DNA of 64,000 nucleotides from Paraburkholderia edwinii (GCF_019428685.1 NZ_CP080096.1:1054001-1118000), one strand, 5' to 3'; positions 53,471 through 63,026 are shown, counted from the stretch's first letter. Numbers and translations: made by a program. The notes: generated by a model not told the origin, from the letters alone.

Positions 53471-54760
53471 ATGTTGAGAAAAGAGCAGAACGATCTCGTC
53501 ACACAAACCGGCCCCGGTACCCCGATGGGCGAACTGTTCCGTCGTTACTGGCTGCCGGCGTTGCTGTCGGAAGAACTGGCGGAGCCTGGGGGCGAACCGG
53601 TTCGTCTGCAACTGCTCTCGGAACGCATGCTTGCGTTCCGGGATTCGGACGGCAAGCTGGGCCTGATCGATGAATTCTGCGCACACCGTGGCGTGTCGCT
53701 GTGGTTCGGCCGCAATGAGGACGGCGGTATTCGCTGCCCGTACCACGGCTGGAAATACAACGTGACCGGTCAATGCACCGAGGTGCCGTCCGAAGCAAAG
53801 GAAAGCGGCTACGCGGAAAGGATCAAGCTGAAGTCGTATCCGCTCGTTGAACAGGGCGGCGTCATCTGGGTGTACATGGGGCCGGCCGACCAGCAGCCGC
53901 CCCTTCCCGCATGGGAGTTCTCGACTGTGCCGGCACGACAGTCATTCATGAGCAAGCGGATTCAGGAATGCAACTGGCTACAGGCGCTCGAAGGCGGCAT
54001 CGATTCAAGCCACGTTTCGTTCCTGCACAGCGGCAGCCTCAACGCCGATCCGTTGTTCAAGGGCGCCAAGGGCAACCAGTACAACATGAACGACCTCGCG
54101 CCCGTCTTCGAGGTTGTCGAAGCGTCCGGCGGCCTGGCAATCGGCGTGCGGCGCAACGCAGAGGACGATCAGTATTACTGGCGTATTACGCCGTGGGTCA
54201 TGCCTTGCTTCACGATGGTTCCTCCGCGTGGCGATCACCCGATACATGGCCACTTCTGGGTGCCGATTGACGATCACAATTGCTGGGCCTGGAGCTTCGA
54301 TTACCATCCGACGCGCGATTTGACGGAAGGCGAAGTGCAAGCCATGAGGGACGGCAAGGGTATCCACGTGCGCTATGTGCCGGGCAGCAACTACGTTCCC
54401 GAGCAGAACAGGACGAACAACTATCTGATGGACCGCGCGGCACAGAGGGCGGGCACCACGTACAGCGGGGTGGAAGGCATCGCCATGCAGGATGCCTCGC
54501 TTCAGGAGAGCATGGGGCCGATCCAGGATCGTACGAGAGAGAACCTGGTTGGCACCGACAACGGCATCATCATGATGCGCAGCCGGATCATGAAATCCGC
54601 GCGTGCACTCGTCGAGCACGGCACGCTGCCGCCGGGCCGCGATGCGGAGTCGCAGAAAGTTCGCTCGGTTGCCATTCTGCTGAAGCGCGAAACTCCGTTC
54701 AGCGACGGCGCACGCGATGCAATGATCGCGGAAGCAGGCAAGAAACACCAATCGATCTAA
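53471..54760 (+). CDS. Rieske non-heme iron oxygenase (phthalate 4,5-dioxygenase type)
   Basis: Oxygenase alpha subunit of 429 residues. The Rieske centre is CAHRGVSLWFG (Cys70, His72) and CPYHGWKYN (Cys89, His92). The mononuclear iron site is visible in GGIDSSHVSFLH: Asp178, His181 and His186. This gene resembles OphA2-type phthalate 4,5-dioxygenases, which hydroxylate aromatic acids using electrons from a separate reductase, and need no beta subunit. The ATG at 53471 is chosen because the conserved domain begins there. A reductase and a decarboxylase-like gene follow on the same strand. The substrate is not determined. Confidence 0.92.
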   Translation: MLRKEQNDLVTQTGPGTPMGELFRRYWLPALLSEELAEPGGEPVRLQLLSERMLAFRDSDGKLGLIDEFCAHRGVSLWFGRNEDGGIRCPYHGWKYNVTGQCTEVPSEAKESGYAERIKLKSYPLVEQGGVIWVYMGPADQQPPLPAWEFSTVPARQSFMSKRIQECNWLQALEGGIDSSHVSFLHSGSLNADPLFKGAKGNQYNMNDLAPVFEVVEASGGLAIGVRRNAEDDQYYWRITPWVMPCFTMVPPRGDHPIHGHFWVPIDDHNCWAWSFDYHPTRDLTEGEVQAMRDGKGIHVRYVPGSNYVPEQNRTNNYLMDRAAQRAGTTYSGVEGIAMQDASLQESMGPIQDRTRENLVGTDNGIIMMRSRIMKSARALVEHGTLPPGRDAESQKVRSVAILLKRETPFSDGARDAMIAEAGKKHQSI

Positions 54761-54837
54761 AGCCCCTGCAACTCCGCTGTTCAAAGAGGTATTCGTTCGA
54801 GCCGCCGGAAAAAGGACGCAAAGCACGAATACCCGAC

Positions 54838-55875
54838 ATGGATGAGACTCTTGTGAATAACCAGAATCATCGCATCACGCTTGCGGGCACCGATCAGTTC
54901 TTCGAATGCGCTAACGATGACGTACTGTTGCGATCGGCCCTCCGGAATAACATCGCGTTTCCATACGAGTGCAATGTAGGCGCGTGCGGCAACTGCAAAT
55001 TCGAACTGATCGAAGGCGCGGTTGACGCCAGATGGCCCGAGGCGCCTGGCTGGACCGCGAAGGACCGCGAGCGCCGTCGTCATCTTGGCTGTCAGAGCAC
55101 GCCGCGAGCCGACTGCACGATCAGGATACGTCCAAGTCAGCACTACGCGCCTATACATCGACCGAAGCGTGTGACGGGTACGCTCACATCGCGTCGCCCG
55201 GTCACGCACGATATCTGGGAATTCCGCTTCGAGCTTGCCGATGACATGCGATTTGAGCCGGGACAATACGCGTTGCTGACGCTACCCGGCGTTAGCGGTC
55301 AGCGGGCCTATTCGATGAGCAACATCGTGCAAGGCTCGCATGCAAAGGTGCTTGATTTCCAGGTGCGCCGCGTACCGAATGGTCGCGGGAGCAACGCGCT
55401 GTTCCACACCCTGGCGACCGGCGATGAGGTCGGGATCGATGGTCCCTACGGTATGGCCTATCTGCGTCGGGACGTGAAACGCGACATTCTATGTCTCGCC
55501 GGCGGTTCGGGCCTGGCGCCGATGATTTCGATCGCGCGCGGTGTGGCGGCAGACCCGGAAATGCGGGGCGTCAGACTGAACTTCCTGTATGGCGGTCGTT
55601 CGCCACGTGATGTGTGCGGACGCGACATGCTCGAAGCGCTCGAGAATTTCGGCGAGCTTCTTCATTTTGACGCAGCCGTTTCGGACGCGGGCGGTGAGCA
55701 GTGGGGCGGTCACACCGGCTTTGTGCACGAACTGGCTGAGTCGATGTTCGGTGATCGCCTGCGCGACATGGAAATCTATTTTGCGGGACCCCCTGCGATG
55801 GGGCAGGCGATCCAGAAGATGCTGCTGGCGCACGGCGTGTCGTTCGGACAGGTGCACTTCGACCAGTTCTATTGA
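54838..55875 (+). CDS. Oxygenase reductase: 2Fe-2S ferredoxin plus FAD/NAD(P)H domains
   Basis: Reductase of 345 residues. The N-terminal plant-type 2Fe-2S domain has Cys45, Cys50, Cys53 and Cys85 (YECNVGACGNC and LGCQ). The FAD-binding site includes RAYSMSN and the NAD(P)H domain LCLAGGSGLAPMISIAR. This order is that of BenC- and XylZ-type reductases, rather than the OphA1 order with the ferredoxin at the C terminus. It feeds electrons to the oxygenase, 77 bases upstream. The start at 54838 lacks a strong ribosome site. Confidence 0.9.
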   Translation: MDETLVNNQNHRITLAGTDQFFECANDDVLLRSALRNNIAFPYECNVGACGNCKFELIEGAVDARWPEAPGWTAKDRERRRHLGCQSTPRADCTIRIRPSQHYAPIHRPKRVTGTLTSRRPVTHDIWEFRFELADDMRFEPGQYALLTLPGVSGQRAYSMSNIVQGSHAKVLDFQVRRVPNGRGSNALFHTLATGDEVGIDGPYGMAYLRRDVKRDILCLAGGSGLAPMISIARGVAADPEMRGVRLNFLYGGRSPRDVCGRDMLEALENFGELLHFDAAVSDAGGEQWGGHTGFVHELAESMFGDRLRDMEIYFAGPPAMGQAIQKMLLAHGVSFGQVHFDQFY

Positions 55876-55903
55876 TTTTTCTTCGCACTCTAAAGGAGAC
55901 AGC

Positions 55904-56896
55904 GTGAGCAAGCTGCAGCTTTCAGTTGCGGTCGGCCCCTATGACCGTATGCGCCCCTTGGTCGATGGTGAAGTGCAGATCGAGGGCGTCGATCCGACAT
56001 TCATGTTGCAGGAACCCGAGGAAATCTTTTTTCGCGCGCTGCGTCACGCGGATTACGACATCTGCGAACTGTCGTTAAGCAGCTATTCGGTCAAGACAGC
56101 AGCGGGTACGTCGGCCTACGTTGCGATTCCGGTATTCCCGTCGCGGGCGTTCCGTCACACGTCGGTGTATGTGAACGCAAACGCGGGTATCAACAAACCG
56201 GAAGATCTGAAGGGCAAGCGCATCGGCGTGCCCGAATATCAGTTGACCGCGAACGTGTGGGTGCGCCTGTTCCTCGAGGAGGAATACGGCGTCAAGGCAT
56301 CGGATGTCACGTGGGTGCGTGGCGGTTACGAAGACCCGACGCGCGTCGAAAAGATCAGTCTGAATCTGCCTGAAGATGTGGAACTGGCGAACGCACCCGA
56401 AGGCAAAGCGATTTCCGGCATGCTCGACGCCGGTGAAATCGATGCGCTGATCGGCCCGCGCGCACCGTCGTGTTTCGAGCGCGGCTCCCCGAACGTGAAG
56501 TATCTGTTCGACGATCCGCAGGCAGAAGCCGCGGCCTGGTATCGCAAAACAAGGCTGTTTCCGATCATGCACACGCTTGGCATCAGGCGCACGCTCGTTG
56601 AACAGCATCCGTGGCTGCCGATGTCGGTGATGAAGGCCTTCGAGAAATCGAAAGCGATCGCACTGCACCGTCTGACCGATACATCGGCTACGAAGGTGAC
56701 ATTGCCGTTTATCGAGACTCAACTGCGCGCCGCGCGCGCATTGATGGGCGACGATTTCTGGTCGTACGGTTTCGCCGCGAACGAACATACGCTCAATCGA
56801 TTCCTCGCGCAGCACCACGCGGAAGGACTGTCGAGCCGCCTGCTGGAGGCGAAGGATCTGTTCCATCCGGCGAGTCTCGAAAGCTTCAGCATTTGA
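55904..56896 (+). CDS. 4,5-dihydroxyphthalate decarboxylase-like (solute-binding-fold) protein
   Basis: Cytoplasmic protein of 330 residues with no signal peptide. It resembles OphC/Pht5, the 4,5-dihydroxyphthalate decarboxylase that has a periplasmic-binding-protein fold: LSVAVGPYDRMRPLVDGEVQIEG, GKRIGVPEYQLTANVWVR and DALIGPRAPS. It would remove a carboxyl group from the product of the preceding oxygenase. GTG start with AAAGGAGAC upstream. Some relatives are thiamine-precursor or taurine binding proteins; lack of a leader argues for the enzyme. Confidence 0.85.
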   Translation: MSKLQLSVAVGPYDRMRPLVDGEVQIEGVDPTFMLQEPEEIFFRALRHADYDICELSLSSYSVKTAAGTSAYVAIPVFPSRAFRHTSVYVNANAGINKPEDLKGKRIGVPEYQLTANVWVRLFLEEEYGVKASDVTWVRGGYEDPTRVEKISLNLPEDVELANAPEGKAISGMLDAGEIDALIGPRAPSCFERGSPNVKYLFDDPQAEAAAWYRKTRLFPIMHTLGIRRTLVEQHPWLPMSVMKAFEKSKAIALHRLTDTSATKVTLPFIETQLRAARALMGDDFWSYGFAANEHTLNRFLAQHHAEGLSSRLLEAKDLFHPASLESFSI

Positions 56897-56962
56897 TCGG
56901 TCATCAGGAAACGTCGGGGAGATCTCCGGCGTCTTTATTCGGGGGCGCGTAGAAAGATAACC

Positions 56963-58342
56963 ATGCAACAGATCGCAATCGAGCGGGGTGGCTTCGCTGC
57001 GAAGGAGGATGCGCTGGCAGGCAGCAAGCTGATATTTGCTGTGATCGCAATATCCCTTGCTACTGCGCTCAGTAGCCTCGATAGCGTGATTGCCAATATA
57101 GCGTTGCCGACCATCACAACGATACTGCATACCAGCCCTGCGGATTCGGTGTGGATCGTCAATGCTTATCAGCTGTCGATCATCATGACGTTGTTGCCGC
57201 TGTCGTCACTCGGCGATCGTGTCGGCTATGCACGCATCTACGTGGTGGGTCTGGCACTCTTCACATTCGCATCACTGATGTGCGCGATGTCGACATCACT
57301 CGATATGCTGATCATTTCACGTGTCTTGCAGGGACTAGGTGCAGCTGGTATTGGCAGCGTGAACACCGCCATCATCAAGATGATTTATCCATCGCGGCTG
57401 CTCGGGCGAGGTGTCAGTATTCATGCGTCGGTTGTTTCCATTTCGACCGCTGCCGGGCCGACGATTGCAGCGGCGATCCTCTCTGTGGCGACATGGCCGT
57501 GGCTGTTTGCGATCAACGTGCCGCTCGGCGTTATTACGTTCTTCGTCGGATTCAAGGCACTGCCTCGACCGCCTGTCTCGAGGGCGTCTTATGATTACTT
57601 CAGCGCACTGCTGAATGCAGCCATGTTCGGACTGCTCGTGATAGGCGTTGATCGGATGGGTCACAGTGACGGCATTAGCGCAAGCGTCGTGATCCAGCTA
57701 TCCGCGGCGGCGATCTGTGCGTGGCTGCTGGTGCGTCGCGAGCGAAAGCGAACCAAGCCGCTATTGCCGGTAGATCTGCTGCTTACACCGGCATTTCTGC
57801 TGGCCATCCTGACATCTGTCTGTTCGTTTACCGCGCAGATGCTCGCCTTCGTATCGCTGCCATTCATGCTACAGGACGCGCTCGGACGCAGTACGATGGA
57901 AACCGGTGCGCTCATTACACCGTGGCCGATTGCGGTGCTATGTATCGCACCTCTGGCAGGTTCATTGTCGAACCGCTTTAAAGCGGGGGCGCTTGGTGGT
58001 GTCGGACTGGCTATCCTTGCAACCGGTCTGACATTACTCGCGCTACTGCCCGCGCATCCCGCTTCGTTCGATATCGGCTGGCGCATGACGGTCTGCGGAA
58101 TCGGCTTCGGGCTGTTCCAGCCGCCTAATAACAGGTCGATTCTCGCCCTTGCGCCGCTGGGCCGCACCGGCAACGCGAGCGGCATGATTAGCGTAGCGCG
58201 CGTGCTCGGACAGACATTCGGTGCTGTGCTGACCGCATTGATATTGCTGATCGAGCCTCATCATGCCGGCGAGGTTGCGTTGATCACCGGCGCGAGTTTC
58301 GCCGCTGTTGCGGCGTGCGTCAGTCTGACTCGTTTGTTGTAG
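56963..58342 (+). CDS. MFS transporter, DHA2 (EmrB/QacA) family
   Basis: Inner-membrane drug:proton antiporter-like protein of 459 residues with about 14 hydrophobic helices, LDSVIANIALPTI (motif D1) and GDRVGYARIYVVGLALF (motif A). It probably exports toxic acids or intermediates. It is the last gene of the oxygenase operon before a terminator. Confidence 0.92.
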   Translation: MQQIAIERGGFAAKEDALAGSKLIFAVIAISLATALSSLDSVIANIALPTITTILHTSPADSVWIVNAYQLSIIMTLLPLSSLGDRVGYARIYVVGLALFTFASLMCAMSTSLDMLIISRVLQGLGAAGIGSVNTAIIKMIYPSRLLGRGVSIHASVVSISTAAGPTIAAAILSVATWPWLFAINVPLGVITFFVGFKALPRPPVSRASYDYFSALLNAAMFGLLVIGVDRMGHSDGISASVVIQLSAAAICAWLLVRRERKRTKPLLPVDLLLTPAFLLAILTSVCSFTAQMLAFVSLPFMLQDALGRSTMETGALITPWPIAVLCIAPLAGSLSNRFKAGALGGVGLAILATGLTLLALLPAHPASFDIGWRMTVCGIGFGLFQPPNNRSILALAPLGRTGNASGMISVARVLGQTFGAVLTALILLIEPHHAGEVALITGASFAAVAACVSLTRLL

Positions 58343-58372
58343 GTTGAAATCGCTACAAAGGCGCTCTCTGCC

Positions 58373-58404
58373 TGGGTTCTTAGTCGTTTTCAGAACCCAT
58401 TTTT
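58373..58404 (+). terminator. Rho-independent terminator of the oxygenase operon
   Basis: Stem TGGGTTCT (58373-58380) with AGAACCCA (58392-58399), then TTTTT. It lies 30 bases after the MFS stop. Confidence 0.85.
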
Positions 58405-58440
58405 CTTCTGTTGTCGATGGCGTTGCCTGGAGAGATAGTG

Positions 58441-58935
58441 ATGAACACACAAGACTTTACGCACGCATCCCAAACGGCTGACATTGAAGCGCCGGCGCGC
58501 CAAAGCGACGCTAGCATGGTCTGGTCAGATGCACGGCTGCTCGGTTTCACACCGATGGATGACGTACACGAGGAATTCTACGAGGTCGTGCTACGCCTCG
58601 TGACTTGTACCGATACCAATGCGCTGGCCGCGATCGAGGAATTTGAGGGCCACGCGGTCCGCCATTTTGCGCAGGAAGACGAATGGATGAGCACGACGAA
58701 TTTCCCACCACGCGATTGCCATATCGAAGAGCATGCGGCTGTTTTGAAATCGGTGTGCGAGGTCAAGGCGGCTCTTGAGGCGGGTCAGGTCAACGCGGGC
58801 GTTGTGCGCGATTTTGGTGTGCATCTGTTTGGCTGGTTTCCCGGCCATGCAGACTATCTGGATTCCGCGTTGGCAGCGTGGATGACGAAACTGACAATGG
58901 GTGGAAAGCCCGTTGTGCTGAGACGGACCATCTAG
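58441..58935 (+). CDS. Bacteriohemerythrin-like protein
   Basis: Protein of 164 residues with the di-iron ligand set of hemerythrin: HEEFYE, HFAQEDEWM (H, E), CHIEEH and FPGHADYLD. Hemerythrins bind oxygen reversibly and may deliver it to oxygenases or sense it. The first ATG within reach of GGAGA is 58441. It stands alone after the terminator and before minus-strand genes. Its closeness to a Rieske oxygenase may be coincidence. Confidence 0.9.
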   Translation: MNTQDFTHASQTADIEAPARQSDASMVWSDARLLGFTPMDDVHEEFYEVVLRLVTCTDTNALAAIEEFEGHAVRHFAQEDEWMSTTNFPPRDCHIEEHAAVLKSVCEVKAALEAGQVNAGVVRDFGVHLFGWFPGHADYLDSALAAWMTKLTMGGKPVVLRRTI

Positions 58936-59004
58936 TCGAAACGAAGCCGCGGCCACCCAGCGAACGCGCGGGCTGAGCCGCCCGCCGCCCGCTTCAAGCT
59001 GCAG

Positions 59005-60339
59005 TTACTTCGTCGGGAAGCGATCCCGGGCCGCGCGTGAGAGCCAGATCGTGGCCACGCAACCGACGACCGACACGATTGCCGGCGCCCAAAATATCTG
59101 GGCCATGTGCAAGCGCATGTGGATCAGTTCACCGCCGGTCATGGGGCCGGCAATGGCGCCAAAGCGTCCGAGACCGTGTGCCCAGCCCGTTCCCGAAGCG
59201 CGGATCTGAGTGGGGTAGCAAACGGCCATCAGAGCATTCGTACCCGATTGCGTACCCAGGATGAAGAGGCCGACGCCGAATACGCCAAGCGCAAGCGCCA
59301 TGGAGTGCGTTTGCTGCCCCAGGAACAGGGCCGCCGCGGCTCCGAGCGCCATATACAGAGGCACAACCCAAAGGCGCCCCCGATCAAGCATCAACGACAT
59401 CATGAGGCCTCCGAGAACGCCACCCAGGTAGTACATGGAAGCAGCGTGTTCGGCTTGATGCGGGTCCAGGCCCAACGAATGCAGAAGGGTCGGCATCCAG
59501 CTGTTCATGAAAAAATTCGCGAACAGCGTCGTGATCGACATCACCCAGATGAGCGGAGTGATGATGCGCAGATTGCCTTCGAATAGTTGGCTGACGTGGA
59601 ATTTCTTTTCCGCAAGGTGAAGGATCTGAAATCTCGTACCGACCGGAATGTTCAACTCCGGACGGATCCTGCGCGCAAGCTTCACGATCTGTGGATCGTG
59701 TGCGTTACGCACGGCCAGGAACTTGATCGACTCGGGCAGGAAGAAGCCCGCCAGGACCACGGTCACCAGCGGAGCGAGGCCGCCGATGGTGAAAATCAGG
59801 CGCCATTGCGTGGGGTGAATGATGCTTCCGAGTTGGCCAGGCAGAGCACCACCAAAAGTCAGCCCCACAAACATGATCGTGATCAACAGCGAGCGCTTGC
59901 GCTGCGGCGCGTATTCGGCTGTCAGCGCCACTGTATTTGCGGGTAGACCCCCGAGCGCAATACCGGTGAAGAAGCGGAAGACCAGCAGCATAGCAAAGGA
60001 GTGGGCAGTTGCGCTAAGCAGGGTGAACACACTGCAAAGCAATGCCGAAGAGAGGACGGCCACACGCCGGCCCCAGCGATCGCCGATGTAGCCGAAACCC
60101 AAGGCGCCAAACAGCATGCCGAAGAGGCCGACACTGAACAGAGGGGCCAAGGCGTGTCTCTCGAGTCCGAATTCATTGGCGATACCAATCGCCGCGAATG
60201 CGGCGGCCGAAAGATCGTAGCCATCACATAATTGGCATAAAAATCCAATGAACACGACTGTCCAGATAAATGGGCCTATTTTTTGTTCGTCAACAAGATC
60301 AGCAATGCGAACTGTTTGTGAATCTACTTCCTGGTTCAT
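59005..60339 (-). CDS. Aromatic acid:H+ symporter (AAHS) MFS transporter
   Basis: Twelve-helix permease of 444 residues. It has DGYDLSAAAFA in helix 1 and LGFGYIGDRWGRRVAVL between helices 2 and 3, as in PcaK and BenK, which take up 4-hydroxybenzoate, protocatechuate or benzoate. It is the first plus-side neighbour of the EutA-like/peptidase pair and is transcribed in the same direction, so it may carry the substrate of that block. Confidence 0.92.
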   Translation of the reverse strand: MNQEVDSQTVRIADLVDEQKIGPFIWTVVFIGFLCQLCDGYDLSAAAFAAIGIANEFGLERHALAPLFSVGLFGMLFGALGFGYIGDRWGRRVAVLSSALLCSVFTLLSATAHSFAMLLVFRFFTGIALGGLPANTVALTAEYAPQRKRSLLITIMFVGLTFGGALPGQLGSIIHPTQWRLIFTIGGLAPLVTVVLAGFFLPESIKFLAVRNAHDPQIVKLARRIRPELNIPVGTRFQILHLAEKKFHVSQLFEGNLRIITPLIWVMSITTLFANFFMNSWMPTLLHSLGLDPHQAEHAASMYYLGGVLGGLMMSLMLDRGRLWVVPLYMALGAAAALFLGQQTHSMALALGVFGVGLFILGTQSGTNALMAVCYPTQIRASGTGWAHGLGRFGAIAGPMTGGELIHMRLHMAQIFWAPAIVSVVGCVATIWLSRAARDRFPTK

Positions 60340-60431
60340 TTTCGCTAGTCTCCAGCTGTAGCCTGCGCGGTGTAAGCACAGGTGGCAAAGTATCGGATGC
60401 GAACGACACTCAAGAAATGGGAAGGTGGATG

Positions 60432-61388
60432 TCAGCTATTCAAACTCATTAACTCACTGGAGTTTCGAATAATGCAATCAATCATTCCGGGATGGTCACT
60501 GCTTAGATGGGTTCCACCTTCGATAGGGTGAAACACCGATTTTTTCCATGCCTTGATTAACGCGTATACGCCGATGGGCGTAACCTCGTCACGCGTACCG
60601 TGAATTAACGCACCGGGAATGTCATGCAATTGATCGGCATTGTTGAGTAGCTGGTGAGGTGACAGGAATCCGTCATTCAGAAAGTAGTGTACGGAGATGC
60701 GAGCCATTGCCAACTCTTGCGCCTTTGTTTCTGGGCCTGTTTCGCGTTCCTGGTCTCGCAATCCGGCCAGATGGTCTTCCCAGGCGCACCACAAATAAGC
60801 CGCCTCGTATTCCTCTTCTGGGACGCCGCAATTCAATACCTCCCCGTAGGCCTGTAGGAGATCTTGACGTCCGGTGGCGCCGGTCCATCCGGAGAATTGT
60901 TCCCAGGCCTCGGGATGCAGGCGACCGGCGCCGCCTCCATAAAGCCACTCCAGTTCGTTTCCGGTGCAGAGAAAAACGCCGCGCAGGAGCAGGGCGCGGA
61001 CCCTTTGTCGACGGGTTTGCGCATAGACCAGGGCCAGCGTGGTCCCCCAGGATGCACCGGAAATAATCCAGCGTTCAATACCGAGCAGGGTGCGTACTTG
61101 CTCAATATCGGAGATCTGATCGTCTATCGTGTTGTGCTCTACGCTGGCCGCGGGCGTAGAACGGCCAGCTCCGCGTGGGTGAATGAGCACGATTCGATAA
61201 CCGAAGGGATTAAAGAATCGCGGATCCTGGCGGTTAGGGAAACCGCCGGGGCCTCCGCATAGATGCAGCAAGGGAACTCCCAGGGGATTGCCATGGGCCT
61301 CCCAGAAGACGCGATGACCGCCGCTGGCATCGATCCAACCGGATTCGCGGGCGGTGCTTGGGGGATAAAGATCGCGCAGATAGATCAT
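60432..61388 (-). CDS. Alpha/beta hydrolase of the prolyl aminopeptidase family
   Basis: Serine hydrolase of 318 residues. The oxyanion region HLCGGPGGFP, the nucleophile elbow GASWGTT (catalytic Ser) and the C-terminal IEGGTHLSSDHPG (His) match proline iminopeptidase. It might cleave N-terminal proline from peptides or act on another amide or ester. Its start overlaps the stop of the EutA-like gene by 4 bases, an unexpected partnership for a peptidase. Confidence 0.88.
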   Translation of the reverse strand: MIYLRDLYPPSTARESGWIDASGGHRVFWEAHGNPLGVPLLHLCGGPGGFPNRQDPRFFNPFGYRIVLIHPRGAGRSTPAASVEHNTIDDQISDIEQVRTLLGIERWIISGASWGTTLALVYAQTRRQRVRALLLRGVFLCTGNELEWLYGGGAGRLHPEAWEQFSGWTGATGRQDLLQAYGEVLNCGVPEEEYEAAYLWCAWEDHLAGLRDQERETGPETKAQELAMARISVHYFLNDGFLSPHQLLNNADQLHDIPGALIHGTRDEVTPIGVYALIKAWKKSVFHPIEGGTHLSSDHPGMIDCIIRNSSELMSLNS

Positions 61389-62935
61389 CGCGCGGCTTCG
61401 GTTGCCGTTCCGGTCACGGGTTCAAACGCCGCTTGGCCCAAACCGCTTGACGTCGGGAACACCAGGGATTTGATCACTACGGGCGCCGCCGAGGCCGTAG
61501 GAAGTAGTTCACCGATGTCAACAAAATCGAATTCCTTGAGTGAGATCCCGTCTATGGAAACGATGGGCACCGGGAGGTCGCGTTCCCGCTTGAAGTGGAT
61601 GCCGATCAAGCCGCCGACATCGCCCTCACCGATCAGGACGATAGGTTGCCCGGCTGCGATCCGCATGCGCATGGCGTTCATGACACCGACAACAAACGCG
61701 TCCATGCGGCGATAGAAGGCGGTCCCGGCAAACCGATAGAAGAGGGCAACGGCCTTCGTGTCCGACTGCAGGTCCATCCGCTCAAGCGCTGTGGTGACTG
61801 CCTTTTCGATGTCGTTGGGGTCGAGTTGATCGGGCTCGAGATCGAAATCGAGGACCACTACCGGGAGGTTGCGCAGCGGAAGAACCGACTGCGGTTCAAC
61901 ATAAACCGTGCTGCCACTGACTTGAACCGTGTATTGCGAGGCACCGACGACGGTGGCCCGGATACCCTCATCCGTTTCCCTGATTTCAGCTCCCGAGGCT
62001 TCGATGCGCTTGCGAACCGCGGCGGCCAACATCAAGCCCAAGTCGCCGAATACCCGTGTTTCGCGGCCGTAAACGTATTCCGAAACACCGCCCGAGAACG
62101 TGACAAGATCGGGAACCCGCGCGCCTTCCAGGGGCGTGAGGCGCAGCAACGAAGCCGTTAGCGGACTGAGTTCCGCGCCGTTCTTCATCGACGCCTCGCA
62201 CAGGCGCTCGGCCATGCGGTCAACGATCGCCTCCAGTACACCGGGGAGCGGGGGATAACCCACGGTCAGCGTGGCGCCAACCTCCTCGGCAAATCGTTCG
62301 CCCGCGGCTTCGACACGGGTAACGCTGCCTTCCGCGTCAAAGGTAATGATGCGGGCGCCGATGTCGATCGCGGTCACGCTTTTGACCTCGCCATCTTCAC
62401 AGATAGCGATCTTCGTGGTCCCGCCGCCAATATCCAGATGGAGCAGGCGGGTACCTTGACGCAGCGCACGCAAGACGGCGCCGGAACCGAACGCGGCCAG
62501 CATGGATTCGAGACCATCGCCGGCGGAGACCGAAACGAACTTGCCCGCCTGCGCTGCAAACAGATCACCGATTGCGCGTGAATTACGACGGCGGACCGCC
62601 AGGCCGGTCAGGATCAGGGCGCCGGTATCAATCTGATCCGGCGTGACGCCCGCCTTTTCGTATTGCTCATCAATGAACGCACCCAGCCGGATCTCGTCGA
62701 TCGTCAGATCGTCGGTGTACGGGGTGATCAAGATATCCGATTCGTGAAGGATCGTACGTTGTGCGACGATGTAGCGCGTGGTCGTTCGTTCGAGAACGAT
62801 GTGCGAAATGACCATGTGGGAAGTGGAGGACCCGACATCGATTCCCACGCTGACCAGGTGGATTTCATCTTCTTCCTCCAGACTTCGGCCGGTGTCGGTA
62901 AAGAAGATCCGACCTTCTTGCGGCTCGTTGCTCAT
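61385..62935 (-). CDS. EutA-like actin-fold ATPase, second copy
   Basis: Protein of 516 residues homologous to the EutA-like protein at 45948. It has SVGIDVGSSTSH (phosphate 1), HLDIGGGTTKIAI (phosphate 2), and FSGGVSEYVYGRE. It lacks the His-rich ends. The ATG at 62935 is chosen because GGAG lies before it. It follows the cupin gene at 63027 in the same direction and overlaps the peptidase gene. As with copy 1, no eutBC genes are nearby, so its client enzyme is not ethanolamine ammonia-lyase in this window; the cupin is the closest candidate. Confidence 0.88.
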   Translation of the reverse strand: MSNEPQEGRIFFTDTGRSLEEEDEIHLVSVGIDVGSSTSHMVISHIVLERTTTRYIVAQRTILHESDILITPYTDDLTIDEIRLGAFIDEQYEKAGVTPDQIDTGALILTGLAVRRRNSRAIGDLFAAQAGKFVSVSAGDGLESMLAAFGSGAVLRALRQGTRLLHLDIGGGTTKIAICEDGEVKSVTAIDIGARIITFDAEGSVTRVEAAGERFAEEVGATLTVGYPPLPGVLEAIVDRMAERLCEASMKNGAELSPLTASLLRLTPLEGARVPDLVTFSGGVSEYVYGRETRVFGDLGLMLAAAVRKRIEASGAEIRETDEGIRATVVGASQYTVQVSGSTVYVEPQSVLPLRNLPVVVLDFDLEPDQLDPNDIEKAVTTALERMDLQSDTKAVALFYRFAGTAFYRRMDAFVVGVMNAMRMRIAAGQPIVLIGEGDVGGLIGIHFKRERDLPVPIVSIDGISLKEFDFVDIGELLPTASAAPVVIKSLVFPTSSGLGQAAFEPVTGTATEAAR

Positions 62936-62960
62936 ACGTGTCTCCAGTCCATAAAAGACC

Positions 62961-62988
62961 GGGCTGTGCCCCTGAAAGAACACAGCCC
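62961..62988 (-). terminator. Hairpin between the cupin and EutA-like genes
   Basis: Eight-bp stem GGGCTGTG (62961-62968) with CACAGCCC (62981-62988), loop of 12. On the minus strand it is followed by TCTTTTAT. It may be a weak terminator that lowers expression of the EutA-like gene relative to the cupin. Confidence 0.55.
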
Positions 62989-63026
62989 TCTACACTCACT
63001 ACCTGCGGACCCACTACACGAACGCA

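Noticed and set aside
58373..58404. Another regulon box (GTTCT with AGAAC arms)
   Set aside because: The arms are 8 bp long with an 11-base loop, followed by a T run directly after an operon, so it is a terminator.
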